From: Leuctra nigra
Lineage: Eukaryota > Arthropoda > Insecta > Plecoptera > Leuctridae
Reading direction: 5' to 3'
Assembly (NCBI GenBank): GCA_934045905.1
Contig: OW203764.1
Location: 34,513,629-34,577,628 of the forward strand
Length of the DNA stretch: 64,000 nucleotides
Made by a program: the position numbers and the translations under genes. The notes under the pieces were generated by a model. That model ran no database searches. It was given only the letters and a program-made list of their open reading frames with translations, and was not told the DNA's origin. Positions 39,744-51,496 of this stretch are shown in pieces. How positions within the stretch are numbered: position 1 is the stretch's first letter; the number at the start of each line of letters is the position of its first letter.

Positions 39744-41786
39744 ATGCCTACTGATTTAAAACAATGTTAAATAATTTTAAATTTCTGAGATTTATATCTA
39801 TCTATCTGTATCAATTACTTGAAAACTAATTATCACACATAAATAATGTTTTGTTTGTCTCATCCTAGACATGTACTTTTAATATTTCATGTTTTTAATC
39901 CATTCTACAACTAGAGAGTTCCCTATTGTGGACATTTGGAATCATGTAATCCTGCCTTATCAAAAAGGTAACAATTTACATTTTTTTTTTTTGAGAAATT
40001 AGGATAGTTGTGTTATCTTGTAATGGTTTGTATGAGCTTTCAAAATATTTTCTTGTTTTGTAGATAATATAAAAAATCTTCAAAATAATGATTTATGTCA
40101 ATGCATAAACATAATACGTTTTTCACTTTTTATACTCGTTTATCTTGGCATTGTATCATATGGTCTTGTATCTTTCTTCCCTATACCCTTCATTGCAAAT
40201 TGCTGAAATCCACAAAATACTGTACTATTCAAGTTTTCTATTTCAAAACGACTGGTTTCACAAGTAAAATAGTAGGACGAATGCAGAGATTTTAAACTAC
40301 CCGGAGTGAAATGAACTTTGTCTACTCGATTTGTCTTTAGAAATATCAATTCATGCTCCATGAAACGTGTTCCTAATTGTGTTTAAATCCTGGTTCCCAT
40401 CTCGAGTTGAGAGTAAATGTTGAATTCCACATGATTTTACGTGACGTAAAAAAGTCGAAATCAGTTTCAATTCAACACGTACCTTGAATCAATAGTCAAA
40501 TCGTGTGGAAATGAGCATTTCCGTTGACGGATTCATCCCCTTACTTTCTGACCAAATAGGTTCGGAACTTTTCAATTAGTGGCGAGAGGGATTTGAAACT
40601 TTACTGTAAAGAAGGAATTGATCATAAACATTCATTTAGACCAGGAAATGTGCACAGCATTTTCATATTTTATTTGATTTCTTATGAATATGAAAATTTA
40701 ATAATTATATGTTTCTGTATGCAAGTGCAATATAAGACTTTAATACTGCTAAATAAACAACTGTGGGAGTTTCATTATAATGACAGAGAAGGGTAGGAAG
40801 TAATTATTTGAAATGGAACACACAATGTACTAGAAAATCCCTAAATGCTTCTTTTGATGAAAGAGTGAGAAAGCGGTGTCTCAAACACGTCAATTCATTA
40901 CTTTGTGCTAAAGAATCTTATCTTACACAGATAAGAGGGTGGAGGGGGGCTCCACCCTCCGCCATTATGCATCTGGATTAGAATTTCCAATGCTATTCTC
41001 TTCAAATCAAACGTATGTAAAAACGCCAAATGAAAACTTCTTAGGCGTTGTCCGCCGTCGGGAAAGACGCACTATTGAAACACGGATACGAATTAACTCT
41101 GCTTTGCTTTGAGGAAGACATCAATAATTGGCTCCGTGGAGTAGATTTCCATGTTAAAAGTTCTTGGAGTGAGCCACTACTCTTCAGCCACGTGATCATC
41201 ACAGATTCACGACTACATCTCCCAGAATTGTCCAGCAAAGCAAACATGGTGCAGTTGCGAAGACAAGAACCTGTGTTCTGTTGAGTCATCAGTTTGTAGA
41301 GTTCATGATGAGAATTGAGATGTGAACTTCATATCGATGACTCGTGTTTCTTTGTATTATTTCTTGAAAGTAGTTTGGTTTATCTAATTGATCTCGGTCG
41401 GATAAAAAAGCTGTCGTTTATTCTAGCTTTCAAAATACTTCAACTGAAAGAGTCATCACGACGTTATACATGTATGCATTTGGGAAAACATTCAATTATT
41501 AAGATACTTAAGTGCAAGCCATTTCACCCGCATTTGTCGTTCACGAACCCATTGTGCTCTTTTTACCTTCACTCCTAAGCTCTAATCGCAAACACGAATA
41601 CTGTAAGCTTATTGTGCAAGGATAATAATAGCTTATTCGAGCTCTATTAACGTATATAGTTGCCCCCATTTGTCCACTAAGAAAATGTTTTAAAGATACT
41701 TTTCATGAAAGAAATAAGTAATAATGTTTTTCAAATATCCACTTATATTTATCAGATACAGTTTTAAAATCCGCTGGGTACTTTTG

Positions 41787-41849
41787 TCCTAACCCAAGGT
41801 GTTTATATTTAAGTAGCAACCAACTTATATAAACACCTTGGTCCTAACC
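41787..41849. mobile_element. 47-bp hairpin insertion with 8-bp direct repeats
   Basis: TCCTAACC flanks both sides (41787-41794 and 41842-41849). Between them CCAAGGTGTTTATAT (sharing one base with the left repeat) pairs perfectly with ATATAAACACCTTGG around an 18-base loop. An 8-bp target duplication is typical of hAT elements. At 47 bp this would be a minimal remnant. Confidence 0.6.
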
Positions 41850-42437
41850 GTCTCAATATCTATCAGCAGACATTTCCCACGGGCCTCCGCCTCGTCGGAC
41901 AGAACCTAGCAGCAGACAGACGCTGGAAATGGCAAACGGCAAGTGGTGGCCCAGGGCTCGACTCAATATCCAGTGCAAACAATAAGGAAACTTATCACAT
42001 TCTCGCCGTCGCCTTCTTTCACCTCCCGATCACGATTTCAAAATCAATGGGTGCGCTTTATGGATCCACACTTCGCTCCATTGCCGACATTCTTGATTGT
42101 TTTCTCTAATGGTGATAAACCTAATAATAAACTATTAGCAATAGTCTAAATATTAAATAAGAAATTAAATTTGTATTTTTATGTGATAAAAAACACAGTT
42201 TGTTTGTTTCAAACAAACAGTTTGTTGTTTGTTTGTGAGTTTGTGAGTTTTTTATTATGTGCAGTTATTTTATAGTAATTTTACATTTAGTTACACTTTA
42301 CTAATCGGAAACTAATCGAAAACTAATCGGAAACTAAAATTCGGCTTTCTGCAAAAAGTCAATATCTCACATTTCGTTTCTCTGAAATAATTGGGGTCCA
42401 ATTCGAAATTAGCTCTAAAATAACCCTTTGTATCTTC

Positions 42438-42500
42438 TTGTTTGTTTGTTTGTTTGTTTGTTTGTTTGTTTGTTTGTTTGTTTGTTTGTTTGTTTGTTTT
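42438..42500. repeat. (TTTG)n microsatellite
   Basis: About 16 uninterrupted TTTG units. The sequence just downstream (42501-42720) looks like a dispersed-repeat end in minus orientation, but I could not confirm a family. Confidence 0.95.
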
Positions 42501-43832
42501 AGCATTTTATTGATTAAAACATGTTATTTACATTTGTCAGACTAGGCCACATAGCCATGACTGGCTAGCCTGTGGCAATAAACATAATTCAATCAGCAAT
42601 AACAATTCATACAGACATCAGAGAAAACATTTATTAATAATAAAGAAATTATTGCCACTTGTACACAGTATAAAAACCAAGAATAACAATTTAAAATAGT
42701 AATATGAAGTAATTTGCACACTATAGTCTACATATTTGTTAATGCTCACATCGTATCCAATTTAAAATGAACGATAGAATTAAATCGCTATAATATAGGT
42801 ATACCTAATCAATTTTAGATAAAAACGTTTTGTTGTAAGTTAGTGAAAACTCAAAAATGTGTGATACAATGCAGTTAAGAGTTTGCGCTTTTTCCAGACA
42901 ATAAAATCGACTGTTGCGGATTTAATGCCGCTTCTAACTCTACATTCACAAACTGTGCGTTAGTGAGTTTTTGCTGAAAATAAAACAGTATGCGCAGACA
43001 AATCCACTCCCCCTACTTGCACCCTCGACCTAATCGTGAGGCTGTGAAATTAACACCCAGCAGTCGAGGTATAGAAGTTTATAATAAATGGTCCTTCTTT
43101 AAACATTGTGTAAGGCACAGGTGATTCTTTTTTAATTAAATTTCCCCGATCAAATAATCCGTCAAAATTAATGAACTGGTGGTAACGATAGCGTCCACGT
43201 ACATAATCCCTGTTTCTCTTGTGACAGCTGCCCTGCTCGCGTGTCGTAAACCTGCGCCGCTTAATTGAGAACAATTCACTTATTAATCATGTAGGCATAA
43301 TAACCTTCTCGTGCTAGGCGGTGCTATGGTCGCACACACGAACCGTGTCGAATCCAAAGACGAAAACCACAGCTTTTTCTTGCGCACATTTCAACATTGA
43401 GGGAAAATAGAAATGGTTATTGTGAATAATGAGTTAACGTTTTGAATTGGCAATTGTTTTCTGGGATTCGAGTAGTGATTTTCTGATTACAGTGTTGTAA
43501 GAGTGTTTCTCTTGTGTTTCGAGGTATTGCGACCATGCCAAGCGGTTCAGACTTGACAGTAATGGTGACATTTTCCTCTTGCTTTCTATATACTTTCAAT
43601 CAAGTACAGGTCCAAACATTTCAAACCTTCTAATTATCTCAAACTGGATTCTGAACAAAGTAGGACGTCGAAACTTTGTCAGCTTCAACATAATGATTAT
43701 TTACTGTAAAAACCAAATTAACAAGTGTATGATATAGTCAAAAATGAAAATGAAAAAGTGACATTGGAAATTAATAATTTTCTCATCAACATGCCAAAAT
43801 ATATATTCGTATTTTTTTGTTTATAAGTAAAA

Positions 43833-44335
43833 CTATGATAACGCTCGGTGTAACGCGTTGATGATCGAGCACCGATACGTGCAAAACCTCGAACCTCAGT
43901 TCCGTAACGAAAACAAAGAGCTACATCATATTGTATTGAAATATGATCCACTCAATCACTATACAATATATCTGATTTTCATTGAAACTGAAAATAGCCA
44001 TCTATACATATTCAGGTACATAAAACAAACCAAACAAAATTGCAGTGGATTTCCAATTCGATACCATCACTTTCGACAGCTATTTCAAAAAGTTAAAAAT
44101 TTCAATTGGTGCATAACGTTCTTGACTAATTTGTAAAATAAGAGGGAAGGTAGATGCAAAATATGTTGATTGACCATTTTCATCTTGGTTTTCAGCATCA
44201 GGATACATTTATTTATTTAATTAAAATGTAACCAAAAAAAAAAATGCAGTCTGCAATCCACAGAGTTGGTCATTACATATTTGCAGAATTTCAGTTCGAT
44301 CAGAGAAACGGTGCGGCCTGAGTAGCGGCAAAAGG
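43833..44335 (-). mobile_element. Helentron-like element, partial
   Basis: Begins CTATGATAACGCTCGGTGTA+ACGCGTTGATGATCGAGCACC (the family's 3' end in reverse; CTAG has become CTATG). It continues 'gtgcaaaacctcgaacc' and later carries 'catatttgcagaatttcagttcgatcagagaaacggtgcggcctg', the reverse of the family's leader module. The 5' terminus is not clear. Confidence 0.5.
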
Positions 44336-45747
44336 TCATTCTTGAGATTCACATTTTGAAACCGGTATACATTTGCATTGCATAAAACAAGAAAAAAACT
44401 GAAAGCTATGGCTTAGCTGTCAACTTTTTCAAGTTTTTCAGGATTTGAAACCGGAACGGTTTGAAAACGTGAAAGCTCAAAAATTTAGACAAATAAAGGA
44501 GGTCTGTGCCAAAATAGCGAAAATGAGAAGCACTCTTTTCTCGGTCATGGCTTTATGATTCTCCATGTCTCTTCCTAAATCAGTACATGCAAGCGATTTA
44601 TTCAAGTAGGTATTATTGCCTACTTTCTGTGGAGCTATGTAAATCGTAATCTTACCTGACCGCGTTTAAAATACAAAAACACACAGAAAGAAGACAGGCC
44701 AACACGAACGGCTGCGTATTTTGCAGAGCGTCGTCGGTAACTATTGTCATGTAACCCGATCTACACGCAAGTCCACATCACGCAGAGAGATGTAATATTT
44801 ACTAGATCTTGCTTTGCTTCATTGCTTCAAGCTTCCTCCGCTAATTGGTTCCCGATGAATACCTACAACGTACATTGTCTGCGATTCCATTACTAATAAG
44901 AACAGTCATCGGCGTCTTTTGCTCGGATTCTCGCGTGTGTGGGCCTCAAGGCTGATGAAGAGGTGTATTCGAGACTGATATCGATCGAGTAAATGCCAAA
45001 CGACAACCACAGACTGTTCAATTATGTATTATACAATTAGATGCCATTTGTTTGGAGAAACTCAAACAGTATGCTGAATCTTGAACAATTTAGAGCTCAC
45101 CTTGCTATTCTTGATTCTAAAAGAATCATTTGGTCGTGAAATCGTTTCGCTGTTCCATATTATTTGACCTCTCTAGGTGTAACTAAATAAAATAGAAATT
45201 TTGAAACTGAAAATTGTTTTTTGGTTTTCAGTATGATTTTGTGGGTAGAGTCAGGGTTCAGGTAACTTTTGGCAGGGGTCATATCGTGGGCTGACTGCAG
45301 AAACAATCCCACCGGTAATTTTACAATTCCAAAGCTGAGAGTGCTAAATAAATAAAAAAATACAAGTCACTAATTAATCTTTGATAGCGAGCATCACGCA
45401 TTCACACTAACGAGCGGTACTCTTTTGCTTCCTCCTTTTTCTTTTTCTTTCTCTAGGCAAAAAGTTCAAGAGTAATTGACATATCATACACATTTTACGC
45501 TTTGATTGAAAAAGTTGTACATTTTATTTAAAGATTTGGCAAATCACTGCCAAATGTGAATCACTGCCTTTTGGTGAGATTGTTTCCTAGTTATTTCACA
45601 CACATTTGAATTCGCAAGCAATGCGAAGGCTTGATTATCATTTCGTTCTACAACTATAATACTGGACTATGGATCCTGGACAGCAAGAGGTTAAAGGTCG
45701 AGTTCACACCCCGCAGGACGTGGTTCTTCAAAGAGATTTCAGTTATT

Positions 45748-46096
45748 TTCACACTAACAGAATTTTAAAAACCAATTAGTATCGTACATATCAAGCTCAC
45801 TTTATACTAAATAATGCAATACAGGACACAGATTTTTGATACGATTTCAGTGCGTTAAATGCGAAATGAATAGTAAAATAATCGTATGAAATTGTTCTCA
45901 CATAATTGTTCTTGTGATTGGTTATAAATAAGAAAACTTAACGCAAACCATTCGATGTGATCCTTAATATTTGAGGTCGTACCAGATGTTGAGATGTACT
46001 CCAGTGTGTTGAGTGAGTAAATACGTGAAAAATATGTCCTTTTTGAGTAAAATATTTGCGTTACTCGCTGATGTATTAAAATTCTGTTAGTGTGAA
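45748..46096. mobile_element. MITE with 21-bp terminal inverted repeats (349 bp)
   Basis: TTCACACTAACAGAATTTTA+A at the left and its exact complement at the right (46076-46096). The interior is AT-rich with no open frame. No target-site duplication could be set with certainty. Confidence 0.75.
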
Positions 46097-46718
46097 TAAA
46101 AAGAACACTTTAACGAACCTTGCTCGTCCCGTTACTTACAAAATGTACTTCTTTTCAACTGTAAATTCGAGTAAGAAGTTCGTTTACCCGAGCAATATAA
46201 GAGTATTGTATTGTTACTTCCCCACCTCCATGTCTGCATGAGCATGAAGAAGCATCCCGGAAGAATGCAACTGACAGAAGTCACGTGGGTGATGACGTCA
46301 GACGAGCACGTGACCACACCACGTGACAGTGTTCTATATAACGTCTTACGCAAGTCATTGTCTACAGACACTAAAGTAGGCAGCAGGCGATCTGTGGATT
46401 GGATTTATTTTACGAACACCTGAGTTAGCTCATCTTGGAGTCCAGAACCACATCCATTGTTAGAATCATCTCTATTATTAGTTCCAGACTCCAGGTTGAG
46501 AGAACTAAGGATTTCATAAAATACTGGTTTTAAAAATAAAATAATCCACAGATTGCCTGCAGACTACTATAAGCAGACCCCCCCCCCCCCCCTCCCCCCA
46601 GATCACCAACATTGAGGGTGGTTGGTGGGGTCAGCGTCAAAAGAAGGGGTCCAGGGGATAGAGAATAGCCCTATTTGCTCACATTGGCAGGCAAGCCGCA
46701 GGACACATTTTTGTCTGG

Positions 46719-46990
46719 GGCTGAACGTCGCACTGATCTGCAGCGAGGCTAATGGCGACGGATGAATGATTATGATGATGATTGGGAGATGATGGTGAAG
46801 AGTAGGTAAGGATGGCAGGTGGGAAGGAGGCGGTCGTGTCCCATTAGTAGGGTACCTTCCCAGCATTTGCCTGTCGACTGAGGGAATATAACAAAAAAAA
46901 CCCAGTCAGGAAGGACGGCCGCGGGAATCGAACACGGACCTCCGGAATACAAGTTTAGAGCGTTACCTCTCAGTTCCGTCAGATGACCGC
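46719..46990 (-). mobile_element. tRNA-headed SINE, copy 1
   Basis: On the minus strand: a tRNA-like head with GAGAGGTAACGCTCTAAACT (box A region), TATTCCGGAGGTCCGTG and box B GTTCGATTCCCG. Then comes the body 'ccctcagtcgacaggcaaatgctgggaaggtacc', a CATCATCA-rich middle, and the tail 'cagtgcgacgtt'. The same order is found at 47475-47705 and 57352-57625. These copies define a short RNA-polymerase-III-type retroelement. The tail here is slightly altered (cagatcagtgcgacgttcag). Confidence 0.8.
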
Positions 46991-47149
46991 ATATGGTCTA
47001 CCCTCTTGCAATAGAGACCAACTAGAGGGTCAGTGGGTCAGATAATAACATTAGATAACAGCTCTTTGCCGGAGGTTAGGCAACACAACTGTCATCTATG
47101 CAATTTGGGTTGTTTCGAGTCTAGACTGGGAAGTAATGAACGTGGCATT

Positions 47150-47340
47150 GACAGGTGTCTTGCTAGTTTCTGCTGTTGGGACAGAGAGACTGCAGGGGGT
47201 GTTTGGGGGTTAGGGTGACGACCTCCCTCCACCTTATGGGTCTCTCGACAGCATGGGTTTTGGAGGGCATCCCATATTAGCGCCTGACCTTCATTTGTTA
47301 TTATTTCATGGGCATGATCAAGGGTCAAAGTTAATGAGAA
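47150..47340 (+). repeat. Dispersed repeat with GTGACGACC core (copy 3)
   Basis: Contains 'gagagactgcagggggtg', 'gggtgacgacctccctccac', 'ctcgacagcatgggtt' and 'gggtcaaagttaatgag', parallel to the copy near 29085. It lies between two SINE copies and may be part of the same composite. Confidence 0.4.
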
Positions 47341-47474
47341 TACATGGATATCAACGCTAGAGATATTTTATAGAGCCAAGTTTGAGCTCGTTTGTTGATG
47401 CGGCAAGGTATATTTATAACGTAAAATTAAAGGTTCACGTCATTCGGCCAAAGTGTCCAATGTGGAATCCAGAA

Positions 47475-47705
47475 GACTGTGATTTACAAAGCCATCCTTC
47501 CTGACGGGGGTTTATTCGTGTGGTATTCCCTCAGTCGACAGGCAAATGCTGGGAAGGTACCCTACGAATGGGCCACGACCACCTCCTTCCCACTTGCCAT
47601 CCTTAACTACTCTTCACCATCATCTCCCAATCATCATCATAATCATCCATCCGTCGCCAATAGCCTAGCTGCAGACCAGTGCGACGTTAAACACTAATAA
47701 AAAAC
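47475..47705 (+). mobile_element. tRNA-headed SINE, copy 2 (5' truncated)
   Basis: Lacks the tRNA head but has 'ccatccttcctgacggggg', 'ccctcagtcgacaggcaaat', 'gaaggtaccctacgaatggg', the CATCATCA-rich segment and 'gcctagctgcagaccagtgc' with the A-rich end 'actaataaaaaac'. It lies in opposite orientation to copy 1, about 480 bp away, so the pair could form a hairpin in the transcript. Confidence 0.85.
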
Positions 47706-47710
47706 GAAGG

Positions 47711-47957
47711 CCCTGGAGCTAGATTCACAAAAGGTTTTAAACCTTATTCTGGCATAACTTTATGCCGGTATAGCATTATAACTACCAATGTCTCTCTTAC
47801 CATGATATTACCATGTTAATACTTGGTATTATCATTATAAACGGGAATTTGTACAATTAAATTCATAACGATATGCCGGTAAAACATGGTAATAGCTAAT
47901 ATATATATTAGTTTTTTTGGTCACAAAGTTATACTTCTTTGTGAATCCAGCCCCTGG
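47711..47957. mobile_element. MITE with about 20-bp inverted ends
   Basis: The left CCCTGGAGCTAGATTCACAA matches the reverse complement of the right end (CCAGGGGCTGGATTCACAAA) with a few differences. The interior contains several near-palindromic 'taccatgttaatac' pieces. Non-coding, about 247 bp. Confidence 0.6.
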
Positions 47958-48101
47958 ATCTAGATATTATGTCGGATCGTGGTTGATATGATATCTTGTT
48001 CATTGCTTGTTTACCTCTCAGCTGCCCCGATGCCATGGGAGCATCATATCCATTACCCATGATAACTTGTAATGAAGTAAAGTTTGTTTGGTATGTTGCA
48101 G

Positions 48102-48230
48102 TCGGTTCGTACAACGGAAGTTTGCTGCACTTCTGGCGCCTGGAGCGACGCCAGATGGGCGCCTACCTCTGCATCGCCTCCAACGACGTCCCTCCGGCCG
48201 TCAGCAAGAGGATCATACTCAACGTCAACT
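48102..48230 (+). CDS. DIP/lachesin-like IgSF receptor, exon coding C-terminal half of Ig domain 2
   Basis: Encodes VGSYNGSLLHFWRLERRQMG followed by AYLCIASNDVPPAVSKRIIL and NVN. The Val is split with exon 3. MGAYLC supplies the F-strand cysteine that pairs with TLTC of exon 3. ASNDVPPAVSKR is a strong family signature of insect DIP and lachesin second domains. NGS is a possible N-glycosylation site. The acceptor is gtatgttgcag|TC (phase 1) and the donor is AACT|gtaagt (phase 1); the next exon begins TT, giving Phe. The exon is 129 bp and GC-rich relative to its introns, as expected for coding sequence under constraint. Confidence 0.96.
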
Positions 48231-48352
48231 GTAAGTAGATGATATTAGCCAGCTAATGCTATTGCGCATGTATACTTTGCGTTTTCAAGAGAAACAACGC
48301 GTTTTTGCTACATCTAAGTTTCGAACTCTGCGAGTCGACGATTATAACATGT

Positions 48353-49255
48353 TGAGCGAAGCGAGCGTCACCAAGGGACTCTTACGGCACTTTCTCTGTG
48401 CGTTTCTTCTTTGTTATTTTGTTTGTGTTTGTGTTTGTGTAGGCAATGCCCAGGCTAAACCGTTCAACCGCTTATAGTCTGTAATTTTGTACACACATTA
48501 ATTTCATGTGAGTGGTCCCAGGTATAGTTTTTGAACGAGATACTGCAATTTTTTTTGAAAATTAAAGCCGTTAAAATTCAGATTAAAATTAAAATTAAAA
48601 TTAAAAAATTAAATTAAAAAATTAAATAAAAGTAAAATTAAAATTTTACCGGCTTTAATTTTAATAAAGTTGTTGTTTAAGTTGTTCAACTTAAAAAATT
48701 GCATAATCATAAAGACCACCATTATCTGAATTCTTGACAATTTTTAGACTAATCTGTCGTTAAATCCAAAGGTTATTAACATTCTACCGACATTTTGCGT
48801 GTTCTGTTAAATTAGAGCACTGACGGAAGAAAAGCCGTCAGTGCTTAATCTCGCCGTATCAAATAAAGACGTTTTTACTTTACTTTACTTTACTTTCTTT
48901 AGGGTAGAAACTTGCAAACGCATATGAATTCGGATACAATATACGAAGGCTCTACCAAACACATGAACGTTCAACATATCGATTTGAAATTTTGTACACA
49001 CACTAATATCATATGAGTGGTCCCAGCAAAGCCCCATTGTATATTTTTTGACGTGTTCCAGTGATTTTTAAAAATAAACAAGAAGCCGTTTGATTGATCA
49101 ACTTCAAACTTTGCACTGTCGTTGGGACCAATATTTTAGGAGGATTTTGAGATTTTCGTACAAATCTGTGACGAAATTTGAGACAGAATTTCGGTTCGAG
49201 GTGTTGCGCGTATCCGTGCTCGCTCATCAACGCGTTACACAGAGCGTTTTCCTCG
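48353..49255 (+). mobile_element. Helentron-like element with nested insertion (903 bp)
   Basis: Starts TGAGCGAAGCGAGCGTCACC and ends GTGCTCGCTCATCAACGCG, hairpin, TTTTCCTCG-T (CTAG changed to CTCG). An AATTAAAATT-rich simple stretch lies at about 48577-48660. A separate short insertion (48816-48900) splits modules that are continuous in the neighbouring copy. Confidence 0.65.
48816..48900 (+). mobile_element. LINE 3'-end-like insertion (hairpin plus ACTTT tail)
   Basis: AGCACTGACGG and its partner CCGTCAGTGCT form a strong hairpin. It is followed by 'taatctcgccgtatcaaataaagacg' and a tail of TTTAC repeats (about four units). A short 3' hairpin plus simple-repeat tail is the usual form of a severely 5'-truncated non-LTR retrotransposon copy, or of a SINE using a LINE tail. 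Confidence 0.6.
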
Positions 49256-49294
49256 TTTAATTTCAAGTTATATTCAAATGAGAGCAAAAATAAT

Positions 49295-49344
49295 TGAGTG
49301 AGCGAAGCGAGCGTCTCCTTTTGGCTCTTTTGGCACGGACCTCT

Positions 49345-49376
<32 letters not shown>

Positions 49377-50188
49377 GCTGCTAATAGCCGATACACAGGT
49401 TGCACCGTTTCACCGATCGATCTGAAATTTTGCACACATGTAAAACCAACCTTCTCTGTTTGCAGACCCTAATTTTTTTGAAATCCATTAATTGGTTGAA
49501 ATTTAAATAAACATCTCCTGATAGGCTGAAAAATGAAAATGGACTACGACAAATGTGATCGACCTTATATTTTGCATGGTCATTAACATTAACATTGTCT
49601 CTTATTTTACAAATTTTCAGCCAAATCCTCCCATTGGTTAAAATTTAAAAAAATATTTTATGTGCTTTTTGAAATTTAAACCAGAACCGTTTGACCGATC
49701 AACTTAAAATTTTGCATGGTCATCGGGTCCAACATTATCTGTATTTTTGACAATTTGCAGACTAAACTGTGTTTAAATTCAAAAGTTATTGACAGTTTAC
49801 GGATATTTTGCGTGTTGGCTATCATACTTCTCGAATTTCATATTTCACGGCATCTTCGAATCTTCACTTCAAGGTTGTTAGAGCAGAAACTTTCAAACGT
49901 ATATTATGAAACTGATATGACCGTTTAAAATTTTTTTGAACGATATCCTGTGATTTTTGGAAATTAACAAGGAATCGTTCAATCATAAAGGTTCAATCGA
50001 TCAACTTAAAACTTTGCGTGGTTATTGGGACCAATATTTTAGGAATTGTTGGAGATTTTCATACAGTCTGTGACAAAATTCAAGAATTATTGGCTTTTAA
50101 TGACATTTTCGATAAACATAATTTCGGTTCGAGGTGTTGCGCGTATCCGTGCTCGCTCATCAACGCGTTAATCAGAGCGTTTTCCTAG
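49295..50188 (+). mobile_element. Helentron-like element, full length (894 bp)
   Basis: Best-preserved copy. Starts TGAGTGAGCGAAGCGAGCGT, poly-T at 49346-49375, 'ccgatcgatctgaaattttg', and ends CGTGCTCGCTCATCAACGCG, hairpin, TTTTCCTAG-T. It lies head-to-tail with the preceding copy, only 39 bp away. No open frame of substance, so it would depend on a transposase supplied elsewhere. Confidence 0.72.
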
Positions 50189-51450
50189 TAAAATGTGTTT
50201 GTTTTTTCAAAGTCCATCATTTTCATTCGAATGCGCCCATTGAAATGTCAACTAATATTTCACCGGGTCAAAATGAATTTGGACAGATTATCAATATCAT
50301 CATGATCGTTTACTGTATGTGTATAACATTATCATATCCAAAATATACGTCAGGCTGTTTTGATAATTCTATTTTGTATTTAATATTTGGAATAAAGAGC
50401 CCACTCGAACTTTTAAACAATCGTTTTTAATCGTCGAGAACTGTAGGTTTTAAATTCCACCGCATAACAACAAGGGAGCTCACAATATTTTGTATTGATT
50501 CTTTAGGTGTAACGAATGGAAATATCTGCAAATAACGTACACGTTTCTACGTTTAAGGAATTACGAGGACTACTCACAATTTGATATTTTTGTTTAGTTC
50601 AAAGATCAGCTATATTTTTCAACCCCCTATATGAGAACTGCTGTCATATTGCTATGCAATGAAAATAAAGTAACACCACACAATTTCACCATCAACAAAG
50701 AATAGAATTATAATTAATTTATAACTATCAAACTATATTTAAACTGCATGTAATGTCAAAACATCATCAACAAAGTTCTCTCTGGAACTTCTCTACATGT
50801 TTAAAACCTTTAGTTTATTTATAAATGCAGTTTCATTAACCGCAAAACAAGTTATAAACTAGAGCGTTGCGCTCTTTCCACATCAATCTGTGCTATGTCA
50901 AAGCTCGCAATACACATTTACGTTCCAGCTTTAAACCCACGCAAACTACTTAATAAAGAACGACAGTTGACTACATGTGAAATTACCTTGAATATCCTTT
51001 GTGTCTTTATGCTCTGCTTTTCAAGATGCCCTCTAGTCCCTGAAGTGCATTTAAAACCATTACTACATAGACAATATTGCTGCACTCAAACCACCACTCA
51101 CGGTGGCTCTGTGAACAGGTGGTTGGTTGCACTCAAACATGCAGCAAATTGCATTCCAACGTTGCCGTTGAAGCTGTTTGTTTGGTGCATAACAAGAGCA
51201 CGTATTTGCTGATTTCAAGCTTGACGGTGAGCTATTTTGAAAGTGTTTGAAGCAGAATATAGTTGTCTCTATAATACAATTTGAAAGTTATAATGAATAA
51301 ACTATGCAATTAAATCCGAAGCTTCTAAAGTGAAATATTTCCTGTTTTCTGGGAACCTGGGAATATGTTGTACTATCTGTACCAACCTGTTCTTGGATTA
51401 TGTAAAACTATTACAACGTTCAAGCGATCACAGTATCCCGATCACAGTAG

Positions 51451-51452
<2 letters not shown>

Positions 51453-51495
<43 letters not shown>
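51453..51495. repeat. (TG)n microsatellite with repeated flanks
   Basis: About 21 TG units. The flank TCACAGTAGACTG occurs on both sides (about 51442-51454 and 51495-51507), so the dinucleotide may have expanded inside a duplicated segment. Confidence 0.93.

Positions 51496-51496
<1 letters not shown>

Larger units (their letters stand above)
36825..48101 (+). other. Intron 3 of the Ig gene (11.3 kb)
   Basis: From gtgagt at 36825 to gtatgttgcag ending at 48101. No exon recognised. It holds a fold-back MITE, helentron-like fragments, a possible RFX/CRE cluster, a small hairpin insertion, a TTTG microsatellite, two MITEs and two SINEs. I recognise nothing in 37440-39680, 39750-41780, 42510-43830 and 44340-45740 beyond AT-rich sequence. 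Confidence 0.7.

Noticed and set aside
41041..41289. Overlapping open frames of about 80 codons on both strands
   Set aside because: Neither resembles a known protein. The phrase 'actacatctcccagaatt' recalls a ZNF143-type site, but one imperfect match is not enough to call.
50895..51212. 105-codon plus-strand open frame
   Set aside because: Does not start with ATG in a good context, no family resemblance, no flanking splice sites; lies in intron 4.
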